The position numbers and the translations under genes were made by a program. Shown in pieces: positions 47,089 through 56,903 of a DNA stretch of 64,000 bases (the first letter of the stretch is position 1; each line of letters starts with the position of its first letter). Source of the stretch: Closterium sp. NIES-65 (taxonomy: Eukaryota > Streptophyta > Zygnematophyceae > Desmidiales > Closteriaceae); the NCBI GenBank assembly GCA_948144175.1, contig CANXME010000228.1, forward strand, positions 58,645 through 122,644, written 5' to 3'. The notes beneath the pieces are model-generated. The model saw only the letters and a list, made by a program, of their open reading frames with translations. It did no database searches and was not told the origin of the DNA.

Positions 47089-48150
47089 CTGACCACCCCC
47101 AGAGCTGCTCCGCTGGGACGAGCCACTCCGACCCCCGCCTCCACCGCCACTCCCGCCTCCACCGCCACCCCCGTCTCCACCGCCACCGCCCCCACCGGTA
47201 CCCTCGCCCCCGCCTCCTCCGCTACCGCCTCCGCCGCCACCTCCGCCTCCACCACCTCCACTAGTACCCCCACTCCCGCCACCACCTCCACCGCCACCCC
47301 CACTCCCCCCGCCACCTCCACCTCCTCCGCCACTGCCTCCTCTAGCTCCACCCGCTCCCTTGCCCCCCTTGCCCTTGCCAGAGCGGCGTCTACCGCTGGG
47401 GGCAGACGCCGCACTGACCGACTCAAAACCAGCGAGGTCGGCCGCAGCGGCAGAGGCGACAGAGGGCAGCAGGGGGGAAGGAGAACACCCCTCAAAGATG
47501 GGGGTGCGAGGGTCACCCCGAGAGGCCCCTACAGCGACTATGCTCTTCTCAGCCGCTAGCAGGGACTCCTCAAGGAGGTCGACAGTGAGGGTGGTGGGAC
47601 AGACAGAGAGAAACTGGTCCCTGACGACACGAAGGGACTCAGGAAGACGGGTGACGAGAAAGTAGAGAGTGATGTACATGGGAGGAGGGTTTGCGGCGCG
47701 GAACTCAGCAGGAAGGGCAGCGCGGTAGCGAGCGTCACTAGCGCGGAGGTGGGTAATGAGGTCAGCGACAGTGGGAAAGGCAGCGAGGTCAGGGAAGAGA
47801 AAAGGTAGCATGAGGCGGCTCAGTGTAGCGGAGGAAGGGGAGGAGTAGCGTGCAACTACAGCGTCGTACAAGGCCTGAGCGGTCTTGCACTGACTAAAGT
47901 GGGCACGCTCGGAGGAAGGGAGGTGGCGACGCACAGCAAGACGTGCAGCAGCATCGCGGGTCGCCCACTTGGAGCGAACGGCGGGGTCAGCATCAACAGG
48001 AGGGGCAGGGACAGCGCCAGAGACAAAGTCAAAGAGAGAGACCTCATCTATCGCATCACACAGTAAGTACAGCTGCAGGTCTTCAATCCAGACTGCAAAG
48101 TCAATGGCTCTACCCTCAGCGTCAAAAGCTAGGACTGTGGGGGTGGCCAT
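42229..48150 (-). pseudogene. Element E gag-pol with two indels and one stop
   Basis: It starts MATPTVLAFDAEGRAIDF at 48150. Gag, Gly linker, a Gln run (about 20 residues, 47035-47092), zinc knuckle, protease and integrase are intact. A C-run of 9 instead of 8 (45136-45144) shifts the frame in the linker before RT. The next frame continues through the GGAEP repeat (44823-45030), RT with YVDD and part of RNase H. TGA at 42810-42812 replaces the Arg of HRPEHM. A one-base loss near 42441 shifts the end of RNase H after VDNKA. The family stop would be at 42229-42231. Confidence 0.9.
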
Positions 48151-49307
48151 GACAGCAGCTGACAGTCTCACCGGGCAGGAAAAAGCCGGGTAGGTCAGCG
48201 GCACAGGAACACCGCCCACGAGCAGCAGTGGTCCCACAGACGTAGGAGCGCGGCTCCTCTGGCGGCACGGGCGGCTCGGGCGGCTGCAGCGGCTCGGGCG
48301 GCTCGGGCGGCTCGGGCAGCGCGGGCGGCTCGGGCGGCTCGGGCAGCTCAGGCGGCTCGGGCGGCTCGCGCTGCTCGGGTGACGCAGGGGCTCACGGTCG
48401 GCGCACGGGCGGCGCACGAGCGGCTGGAGCTGCTCACGGGCGGCACGGTGGGCGGCTGCATGGCTGCGCGGCGGGCTGCAGCACGAGCGGCGGGGCAGAC
48501 GGAGGGCCGTAGCGGGGCTGTAGCGGGGCCGACGGCGGGCTGTAGCGGGGCCGACTGCGGGCTGTAGCGGGGCCGACGGCGGGCTTTAGCGGGGCTGTAG
48601 CGGGGCCGGCGGCGGGCTGTAGCGGGGCCGACAGCGGGCAGTAGCGGGGCCGACGGCGGGCCGACGGCGGGCTCTAGCAGGGGCCGGCGGCGGGCTGTAG
48701 CGGGGCCGACGGCTGGCAGTAGCGGGGCCGGCGGCGGGCTGTAGCGGGGCCGACGGTGGGCTGGAGCGGGGGCCGACGGCGGGCTGTAGCGGGGCCGACG
48801 GCGAGCTACAGCAGGGGCCGACGGCGGGCTGGAGCGGGGCCTACGGCGGGCCGACGGGGTCTAGGCGGGGCCGACGAGGGGCCGTAGCAGGGCCTAGGCG
48901 GGCCGACGGGGCCTAAGCGGGGCCGACGCGGGGCCGTAGTGGGGCCGAAGTGGGGCCGACGAGGCCTAAGCGGGGCCGATAGGGCCTAAGTGGGGCCGAC
49001 GAGGGGCCGTAGCGGGGCCTAAGCGGGGCCGACGGGGCCTAAGCGGGGCCGACGCGGGGCCGTAGCGGGGCCTAAGCGGGGCCGACGGGGCCTACGCGGG
49101 GCCGACGAGGCCTAAGTGGGGCCGACTAAGGGCCTAAGCGGGGCCGACAAGGGGCCTAAGCGGGGCCGACGAGGGGCCTAAGCGGGGCCGACGAGGGGCC
49201 TAAGCGGGAGCACGGCGGGAAGGGCGACACGGAGGGTCGCTAAAAAAAAAAAACGCGCGCTTCGGGGCGCGCTTCGGTGGGCCCTAGGAATAGTCCCTAG
49301 GAAGGGA
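48151..49307 (-). repeat. Leader of element E: hairpin, T-tract, GC minisatellite
   Basis: On the minus strand the order from the PBS is: hairpin GCGCGC...GCGCGC with CCGA in the loop (49255-49272), T12 (49242-49253), a GCGACCC-type stem, then a ggccccgcttaggcccc minisatellite changing to cccgccgtcggccccgctacag, then GAGCCGCCC repeats to gag. Confidence 0.85.
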
Positions 49308-49322
49308 CCTGCTCTGATTCCA
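49308..49322 (-). promoter_or_regulatory. Primer binding site, element E
   Basis: tggaatcagagcagg on the minus strand directly after the 5' LTR; one mismatch (a for t) to the initiator tRNA-Met complement. Confidence 0.85.
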
Positions 49323-49454
49323 TGAGAAAGTATGAACGTGAATGAATGAGTATGAAGTGAAGTGAGTACAAATAGGAAACCCTAATTGGGTTGTACCCCC
49401 TATGGGATACCCCACTATAGCCTACACAATAGTATAAGCTATATAGTTCTGACA
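49323..49454 (-). repeat. 5' LTR of element E
   Basis: Identical to 41886-42017; flanked by TSD ccact at 49455-49459. Confidence 0.98.
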
Positions 49455-49902
49455 CCACTTACCAAGCCCGTCAGCAAACCCGATAGGGTGATCATAAGAG
49501 TTTTGTTTTTACTACTCACGTTATCGCGTCCCATGTTGGTTACTTGTGACATAATTTCCCAATGCTTTCTCTCCCGCAGTCTCGTCTTCACGTCGTTCAC
49601 CCTGGAAAAAAAACATATACTACAGCAATAGCGAGCTGTACCTGCCCAGGCTCAGCACCCTATACTGGCAGCGATTTCCGCCGCCATTTCAAAACAAGAC
49701 TCGACGTTTACGTCGAAAGGGTTGCATAGAGTTGTATCCTTTTTATAAGAAACATTGTGGTACTTATAGAAGTATCTACTATAGTGGGTTTTATGTTTGC
49801 AACTACTGTACTGTATCTGATGTGTCAGCAAGTTCAGTAGTATTGTATATAGGATTTGGTGCCTCCTTCTAAGCTGGCAGAAATTTCTTGCCAGTCCATC
49901 CG

Positions 49903-49965
49903 GGCCCTGGTGGAAGGAATCCCACCAGGTCCCCCTCCTGGTGGAAACGGGTTTCCACCAGGGCC
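49903..49965. repeat. Nested perfect inverted repeat
   Basis: Outer arms GGCCCTGGTGGAA (49903-49915) and TTCCACCAGGGCC (49953-49965) are exact complements. Inner arms CCACCAGG (49922-49929) and CCTGGTGG (49937-49944) are also exact, and are themselves related to the outer arms. Confidence 0.9.
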
Positions 49966-50235
49966 GCACGCGGATGCCTGGTGTGTCGCGACTCGCAGCT
50001 GGGAATCGCACGCGAGAGGGAGTCCCCCGCCCCCTCCCAGGTCCCTAGCGAGATCCGGGCGGCGGAGCAAGCTGGCGGGGTGGTCCCGCGCCGAGCCCGG
50101 GCCACGCCAGCGCCACGCAGCGTGGTCCCAACCCCGGCCCCCCCCGGGCCCAGCCCTGGCTCGCGAAACCCCTCGCGAAACTCATCGCTCTCCAATCCGA
50201 GGGCGAGGGCCGAACCCCAGCGCGCCGAAACGGAT

Positions 50236-50500
50236 CCGGCCAATCGTAGCCGTTTCCGAGTGGTCTGTCCCTCGGAGAACCCTCGCGAAGCATTTCGCAT
50301 GCAAATCCGCGCGTGCGAATGGCAATTCGGGCTGGCCGAAAAGGATTCGGCCAATGGGAGCCGGTTTCGAAGCGACGGGTGAATCGGCGCGCGTGCGAAG
50401 CCATCTCCGTGCTTCCCGAAATGGAGCCGGCCAATCGCCATCGTTTACGAGCGTCGGAATGCTCGCAAGACCCTCGCGAACAATCGTTCCCGGAAAGCAT
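50236..50500 (+). promoter_or_regulatory. Possible promoter region with three CCAAT words
   Basis: Three ggccaat(c/g) words lie in a diverged repeat about 620-890 bp upstream of the proposed start of gene P. CCAAT is a known promoter element for NF-Y. The same words may simply be a decayed tandem repeat. Confidence 0.25.
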
Positions 50501-51527
50501 GCTGGGATTAAATTTACGGAGCGGAGTGTACGCCATTCGAAAGATCAAACGATATAATCTCTAATGCATCGGGGAAATATTCAATTGCGAGTTTACGTGT
50601 AATATAACGGAGTGTAGTGTTAATTCGGGTGACCCAAATTGGTGTACCTGATCGTTACCTTGGACCTCGGCGGTCGCGACGAGGAAAATTCTCTCTCCGC
50701 GGGAGTTGGCAGCCCGCTACGAACGGGGCTCGCGGATGGTGTGCAACGTGGCGGACGTTGGCTGCACAAGCGTGCATGTTGCGGACCTCCCCGCTTGTCA
50801 AGTCGAAAGCGGCGCGGGGTGAGAGGCCCGCGCAGTTTGACCGTGAGTGCCGTCTCTTGATTCCCCTCGGCCCTCTCTTAGGTTCTCGGTACGGGCACCT
50901 GGTGCTAATTTTCGTTCTCCGTCTTCACATCTTGTTTTCTTCCTGCTCGTCCGTTCCACGTAGAGTTCCTCATCGCCTAGTGCTAGCAAAGACTCTGCTT
51001 GGCCGCGTTCGCGCTTGGTAGCGTTAAGCTTAGCTCTTATTTTCTGCCGTGAGCACTGTTTCGCGTACCGTTCGTCCTAGATACACCGTACCTGTGGTCG
51101 CACTCTTGCGGTCGTACCAGTAATGAACCGCGAAATGAAGGCGCTTAGAGCTGGGTCGAAGGAGGCCGCCTCCTGTCCGACCATCATCTCTGTTGCGGGA
51201 GCCACGGTGGACCTCCCCCCCGAACAGTGGAAGCTGCTCGCTGAGGATAAGCATCCGTTCACGGCCCGTCTGTTCGACTTTGTCACCGGGTGAGATCCAT
51301 GCGTTCCATTCCCTGACTTCACTATGCACGCGTTGTTTATGGTCGCGGTGTTTAGGCTGTTCGCGACATGTCAGCAATATTTACTAGGGGGTAGTGCAGG
51401 CCGCGGCATACCTCCGCTGTGCTTTTAGGTCGCGTTGTTTATGGTTGAGCTTTTTCCCGCCGTGTTTTACACCGTCCCGCACAGCGTGATTGTCCGGAGG
51501 TATATGGAGAAGGAGGTGCATGAGCAC

Positions 51528-51651
51528 TGTCAGAATATTATGCTCTAGCCTGTAGTGGGGTGCTCTATAGCGAGTACAACCCTTCTAGGGTTTGCTATTT
51601 GTATCCTCATTCTTGCTAGTGCAACCCTCTTCTTTCTTCTAAATTTTCACA
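51528..51651 (+). repeat. 5' LTR of element F
   Basis: TGTCAGAATATTATGC ... AAATTTTCACA, identical to the 3' copy. Confidence 0.97.
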
Positions 51652-51666
51652 TGCTATCAGAGTAGG
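51652..51666 (+). promoter_or_regulatory. Primer binding site, element F
   Basis: tgctatcagagtagg directly after the LTR; initiator tRNA-Met type with two differences from that of element B. Confidence 0.75.
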
Positions 51667-51744
51667 TCGATCCCCTTGGATCGATCCTGTGGGTGGGCTC
51701 ACCACCTCGTTGCTTCCGCTGCAACTGCTACTGCTACTCTCTGT

Positions 51745-51877
51745 GCCGCACGCCCCGTGGCGTGCGGCAGTTTTTCTTCCCGCCGTGCGCCCCGAGGCGC
51801 GCGGCAATTTTCTGCCCGCCGTGCGCCCCGAGGCGTGCGGCGGTTTTCTGCCCGCCGTGCGCCCCGAGGCGTGCGAC
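51745..51877 (+). repeat. Four tandem leader hairpins of element F
   Basis: Units begin at 51745, 51782, 51818 and 51854 (36-37 bp period). Each can form a stem of about 10 bp around a four-base loop: arms GCCGCACGCC/GGCGTGCGGC around CCGT in the first, and GCCGTGCGCC with its near-complement around CCGA in the others. Short T-containing spacers separate them. The stem-loop matches the single leader hairpin of elements B, C, D and E. Confidence 0.85.
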
Positions 51878-52096
51878 GGGTTTCTGCCCCGTCACTCGGC
51901 GCGTCGCCCCCGGGAGGCGCTGCGACGGGCGACGGGGACCCGTGCGTCGCCCCCCGTCGCCGCTCCTATCGGCCCCGAACCGCCGCCAGCAGCCCCGTCG
52001 TCGCCGCCAGCGGCCCCGCCGCCGCCACTTGCGGCCCTGGCCCCGCCCCGGCCATGCCTCGTCGCCAGCCGCGGCGCACCGGGGGCACGTGCACCG

Positions 52097-52132
<36 letters not shown>
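52097..52132 (+). repeat. 36-base C homopolymer
   Basis: An uninterrupted run of 36 C lies in element F. The minus strand is poly-G. The true length may differ because such runs are hard to sequence. Confidence 0.85.
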
Positions 52133-52499
52133 ACCTTTTCCCGTCGCCTGTCGAGGCGACCTGGGGGAAGGGGGCGAGCGTCGCCCCTTCTGCCGCCTGC
52201 TTTGGCGCCCAGGGAGGCCGCACGTCGCCCCCCCCCCCCGTAACCTCTCTACCCACCATCCCGCCCTGCCCTGTGTTCGGGTTTGGGGGTGGCGAGTGGG
52301 GGGTGGCGGGTGTGTGGTCTCCCCTGCTCCTCCTCCTCCTCTGTCTCCCACTGCTGCAGCTGCCGCTGAGGGGGGTGGGTGTGTGGGAGTCGACGGAGTG
52401 GTGCTAGGGGGTGGGGTGTGAGTGACCCTAGGGGTGCAGTAGGGGGTGTGTGAAATGGGGGTGGGATAGTTTGGGGAGGTTGAAGGGGGTGGCCGCCGA

Positions 52500-52715
52500 G
52501 AAGCCAGCAGCTCCAGTCGCCCGTGAGACCGTTGCGCCAGTCGCCCGTGAGCCCGTTGCGCCAGTCGCCCGTGAGTCCGTTGATCGTCTGCCGCTACTTT
52601 TAGCCGCGGAGCCAATTACTCCAGTAGCCCGTGTGCCAGTTGCTCCAGTTGCCAGTATGCCAGTTGCTCCAGTTGCCCGTGTGCCAGTTGCTCCAGTTGC
52701 GCCGTGTGTCAGCAG
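52500..52715 (+). repeat. 21-24 bp tandem repeat in element F
   Basis: Units such as ccagtcgcccgtgagcccgt and ccagttgcccgtgtgccagt repeat about nine times. One frame (52450-52785) reads PVARxPVA repeats, but there is no start context or domain, so I treat it as a minisatellite. Confidence 0.75.
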
Positions 52716-52918
52716 CTTCAGCTGCCGCCCACTACCTCCTCTCCTCTCATATTCCCTCCTCCTCCACACTAGCCCTCTGCGGTAGCCTCTAGCTTTGCTC
52801 ATAATTGTGAACTTTAAACTATTGCTTCTTGAACTTGTGCTCAGAATGTGTGGTGACATTGTGATCCACCCTGAGCTTGTACTGCTTTGCTTGCTCTGCT
52901 GATTACACCCCACTTTGG

Positions 52919-52929
52919 CTATGGGGGTG
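52919..52929 (+). promoter_or_regulatory. Polypurine tract, element F
   Basis: ctatgggggtg, identical to that of the five pol-bearing elements. Confidence 0.8.
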
Positions 52930-53053
52930 TGTCAGAATATTATGCTCTAGCCTGTAGTGGGGTGCTCTATAGCGAGTACAACCCTTCTAGGGTTTGCTAT
53001 TTGTATCCTCATTCTTGCTAGTGCAACCCTCTTCTTTCTTCTAAATTTTCACA
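52930..53053 (+). repeat. 3' LTR of element F
   Basis: Identical to 51528-51651; followed by TSD agcac. Confidence 0.97.
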
Positions 53054-56000
53054 AGCACGTCCGAATCGTGACGAGCGGTGTTGTCGCGGACATAGTCGCG
53101 GGTCGCGATGAAGCGGTCCAAGCCTTTGCCGGTTTGATGGAGTGCAGCCTGGTGGTTTTCTGCATCTGGTCCGAGTGAGTGTTCATTGGGAGTGTTCACT
53201 TGTACAGGGAATGCACTCGTTTACGTGGTTTAGCGCGGTCGTCAATGGCACGTTCAGGGACTTGATCGACAAGAAGCGCTCGAACGCGAGCATGCTCATT
53301 ATGCTTCACCCTGACCACCTGTCGCTTGACGGTGACGAGACTTGGAACACGCGGTTCGTTCGCGTTGCTATTCCCACTGGTGGTGCGGAACACGTCACCG
53401 CGGTGGAGGCGATTGTGGAGTGAGTACCGCGTACTGGTTTATCATCAGTACCACGTTCATTTCCGCACCGAGGCTCATGTCGCTAACCGTGCGTTCGTGT
53501 GGATATGTATGTGCTTTTGGGCAGGTGGTTTCAGGGTCGCGTTGACGAGGATTTTGCACGCGGCTCCATTCAGTGCACCCGCTCCCGCCAGCTTAAGGAT
53601 CCCAAGTGTCTGTTGGATCTGGTACGTCTGTGTTGTGTACGTGTTCTCGATGACCGCGAATAGTTGCAGTGGTGCTAACAAACCCCATGTTATGTTTTCC
53701 AGGACGCGACGTCATTGAAGGGCTCCTGCGGCAATCTCGCTTGTTTGTTCGCGTTCGACAAGATCCTTGCCCAGTTGGACGCGGTCGCTCCCAGTGGATC
53801 CGGGCCGCAATTCTCGAGGCCAACCGCGAAGACTCTGAATGCACTGCGGCATGAGGCGTACCAAACCGCCGAAGAGCTCGCGTTCAACTTGAGCGTGGAT
53901 TTGACGCGACCCAAGCACGGCGGTGAGGCTGAAGGTGCTGAAATGGGGAAGGTGCAGAAAGTGGCAACGGGTGTGCAAGTTGCTGACCATGGTGTTCTCG
54001 CTCTCACAGGTGCCGCTGGTGTTTCGAACCGCGGAGGTGCTCGGGGGGGGGACGGTGGTCCACGCTAATGGCGAAGGGGCCGAGGATACCGCGACTAAGG
54101 GTGCAACCCGCGATGAGGCTGACCGCACTGTTGTGCGTGAGGGGGAGGAGTCGAGCGAGGAGGAGGCGGAGGCTCACGTGGTAGCGGCCGCGGCATCCAG
54201 CAGGCCCACTACATCCGGCAAGAGCATCAACCACCTCGCGCAGCACTTGGCCCCCGGTGCTGGAAGCGCGGGCCCGAGTGGTGAGGTCGCGGGCAAGAGT
54301 CCCGTGACAGGTGCGCGTGATCACGCGTCCCTATCCTCGTTGCCATCGCATAAGCTTGCTGCCGAGATCCTGCAGCTCGAATGCAGGCTTGCAGCGCAGG
54401 CCGAAGAGAACGCACGGCTGAAGAAACGCCAGGAGTCGGGGGTTGGTGGGGTCGCGGTCGTGGGCTCTGAGGAGCTTGCGTCCGCGCTTGCTAATGCGGT
54501 TCGGGTGTTGGAGAAGGAGGCGAGGGCGATCGCGCAGGAAAGAGCGGCCCTGGTCGATACGCGTAACCAGGAGGCGTTGGTGCTGGGGCGAGTGGACGCG
54601 AGGCTGGACAGGTGCAGGGGGTGGTGGCAGACTCCATGGAAACCGCTCAGAAGAAGCTGACGGACGAGGTTGCGCGGAAGATCGACAACATGTCGACCGC
54701 GGTCTCCGCGACAGCAGAGCGGGCAGTCACCACCAGCGGGGTCACGAACGCGCTGCACACCCTCATCGCGCTCGTTGGAGGAGGCCCCCCGCCGCGCACG
54801 GATAATGAAGGAACGGCCGCGACGGAGATTGCCGAGCCCGGGGATGCAGAGCATGGAAAGCGGGCAACGGGTGCGAAGGCGGAGAATCAACGGGGGGCGA
54901 AGAGGCAGAGAGGTCCCCAGGCAGCGGCTGCGGTGCGCAATCCGAGCGTGCAGGACATGCTGAAGCAGAAGTGGGGCGCTACATTGCGAGGTGCAGCACC
55001 GCCTGGTCAACCGGGTTCGAGCTCGTGCTCCATCCCACCTGGAGAAGCTGCACCCAAACCACCGGGCCCTGCCGGGGCAACCGCAACAGTGACAACTACT
55101 GTGGGTCGGGGCAAGGGTAAGGCGGAGGATGGAGAGGCGCCGGCTGCTGCGGGTTCGCTGGCCTCCAGGCGTGAGGTCCAGTCCGCAGCGGCTGCTGCGG
55201 CAGAGGGCAGGCAGACCACGCTCGCACCCGCTCGTGCTGCAATCACCACGGGAAATCTGCACAGCGCACTGGCATCTGCAAGTCCTATCGCGGCCTCGGT
55301 CGAGGTCAAGGCGGAGAAACGCGGACGGGGTGGCAAGAAGTTGCCCCCTCCACCCGTGTACACGATCGACGAGGACGATGCAGATGAGGAGCTGGAGGGT
55401 CTCGTGAGCAGGTGGGTCGAGGCGGGCGACGGAGGAGAGCAGGGTGGGGAGGCCGTGGTCGATGTTTATAGCGGCGGGGAGAGCGCGGACGAGCAAGACG
55501 GAGACCCCGTGGTCGTGGAAGGTGGCACAACGGGAGGACATGGTGACACCGGCCCCAAGCGCAGGGGCTGCGGCATCCGCGCTCCACCCAGGGGCGGGCC
55601 CGGATTGGTTTCTGAACCCCATCTGGGGGGGAAGAAGCGATGGCTCGGACATGGCAACCGCCAAGACCTGCAGTACAAGACCGCGATCGCAATGTATCCC
55701 TACGACGGGAAGGTCGACCCCAGGCTGAACCTGAGCCAGCAGCAGATCCGAGAATGGGCCGCGGACCTGTCCATCGCCGAGGGGTTACATACGGGCCTCT
55801 TAATCACCATGCACTACCGCAACCTCGTGGCAAGCAAGGACAGGTGAGCTGTGCCAATCCACCATCATCTAGTGCGTTCATACGGTTTGGTATGTTATCA
55901 TGTTCTGGCCGCTCCAACCCACTGCGTGGCAGGTGGCAACGCATGTTCGATTCCTATCGCGGGCTAACCAAGCCTGGAATGCACACCACCAACGTAATTG

Positions 56001-56509
56001 CATGGGCTGCGGTGGTAGGCAAGGAGGCTGCAGCAGAAGAAGCGGATCTCGGCGATGTGGAGCCGACGGACTACGCGGGAGCGATCGCATGCGCCATTGC
56101 AATGGTGTGGGAGGTCACTCGCGGTTCTAACGTCACTGCCGCAGCGGATAATGGAAATCTGGCCGCCCGAGCTGCTGGTTGCTATGGAGAGCGAAGCCGT
56201 CTCTTCCCCGTAGTATCCGCGTTTGTCATCAATGCGGTGCGAAAGCGCAATTGCCGCGAACATCAGCAGGCTGAGGAAGATGAGCCACAAGTTGTCGCGG
56301 ACCCGAAGGCGGTCGCCGCCGCGATCGTGTCTGGAGTCGTGAACGAGGTCGTTGCAAAGTCTCGCGATCTCAGGCACATTGAGTTGGCCGCCCGCGAAAC
56401 GGTGGACGTTATCATCACCTGGTGCGACTGCTCGGTGGCAGGGAAGCAGATGGATTCCTTGGGTTTGTACCTTGCCCTGCCCAAGGATCGTGTGAAGAAG
56501 CGGACTTGA

Positions 56510-56903
56510 GTGCGTGTAGTATCGCGTAGCATGTGCACAGCTTGTCCGCCATGCTTGAGTTCTACTTGCGGTGGATTGTGCTGGGCTTGCGGATCTGTGT
56601 GCATGTAGTATATCGTGTGTGTGTGTGTATGTGCGCGCGCGCGTGAGAACATAGTGTTGACATTTGGAACAATATGTGCTGGAGTTATACTCGCGGTGGA
56701 CTGTTCTTAACTTACGTACTTTGTGTGTGATCTTTTGTAGGATTCAGTGGGTGCGTGTGTTTGCGCGTGTGCCATTTTAGTAGTAATCTGCATTCGACTC
56801 AGGTATTCCCACACATTATCACTGTACACACTACGACGCAAACAATCTATATACATTAGGCAACAGCAGCCCACGATCACCACGGCCGCGATGTAAATCA
56901 GCA
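56510..56903. other. Spacer between convergent genes P and Q
   Basis: It contains a (gt)n/(gc)n microsatellite (about 56611-56645) and AT-rich text. No gene is seen. It should hold the 3' UTRs of both genes. Confidence 0.5.

Larger units (their letters stand above)
41886..49454 (-). mobile_element. Ty1/copia element E (minus strand)
   Basis: The 132-bp LTRs are identical and TSD ccact is exact (41881-41885 and 49455-49459). The element is 7569 bp with full-length gag-pol broken by two indels and one TGA. It lies in inverted orientation to B, 366 bp away from B's TSD. Confidence 0.97.
49460..51122. other. Upstream flank of gene P: hairpin and CCAAT-containing repeats
   Basis: There is no confident gene. 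A nested hairpin (49903-49965) is followed by a GC-rich stretch in which cggccaat plus a (c/g)gtttccgag-like word recurs near 50238, 50350 and 50429 together with ccctcgcgaa words. Short frames on both strands lack domains. The region may hold the promoter and 5' UTR of gene P. Confidence 0.45.
51528..53053 (+). mobile_element. Non-autonomous LTR element F (TRIM-like) inside exon 2 of gene P
   Basis: The 124-bp LTRs are identical and TSD agcac is exact (51523-51527 and 53054-53058). The element is 1526 bp with no gag or pol sequence. It keeps a PBS, four leader hairpins, the family 3' UTR (tgtggtgacattgtgatcc and ctgagctt near 52850) and the PPT. Internal text at 52130-52370 resembles the leader of element C. 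It looks like a deletion derivative of a C-like element that moves with proteins from relatives. Confidence 0.95.
51123..56509 (+). pseudogene. Gene P: unrecognised multi-exon gene, interrupted by element F
   Basis: I do not recognise the family. Exons that join in phase: 51123-51289, 51485-51527 plus 53059-53174 (split by element F), 53234-53419, 53525-53621, 53703-53951, 54010 to about 54611, 54612-55843, 55933-56509. Donors are GTGAGT or GTACGT types and introns are 58-195 bp. The protein would be near 1090 residues. The N-terminal third (MNREMKALRAGS..., DKKRSNASMLIML, EWFQGRVDEDFARG, LFAFDKILAQLDAV) looks globular. The middle has a coiled coil (LAAEILQLECRLAAQAEENA, VLEKEARAIAQERAALVDTR) and Pro/Ala/Gly-rich linkers. 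The last part has AIAMY ... IREWAADLSIAEGL, matched in gene Q. Between about 54611 and 54612 the helix continues only in another frame, so either a short intron or a one-base loss lies there. F in exon 2 probably disables this allele. It is convergent with gene Q. Confidence 0.6.

Noticed and set aside
52450-52785. PVARxPVA-repeat open frame in element F as a gene
   Set aside because: It lies on a minisatellite inside a coding-free element and has no domain or start context.
53142-53233. Acceptor at 53206-53207 (tgtacag) for exon 3 of gene P
   Set aside because: It leaves the exon out of phase with exon 2; the TAG ending at 53233 joins in phase.
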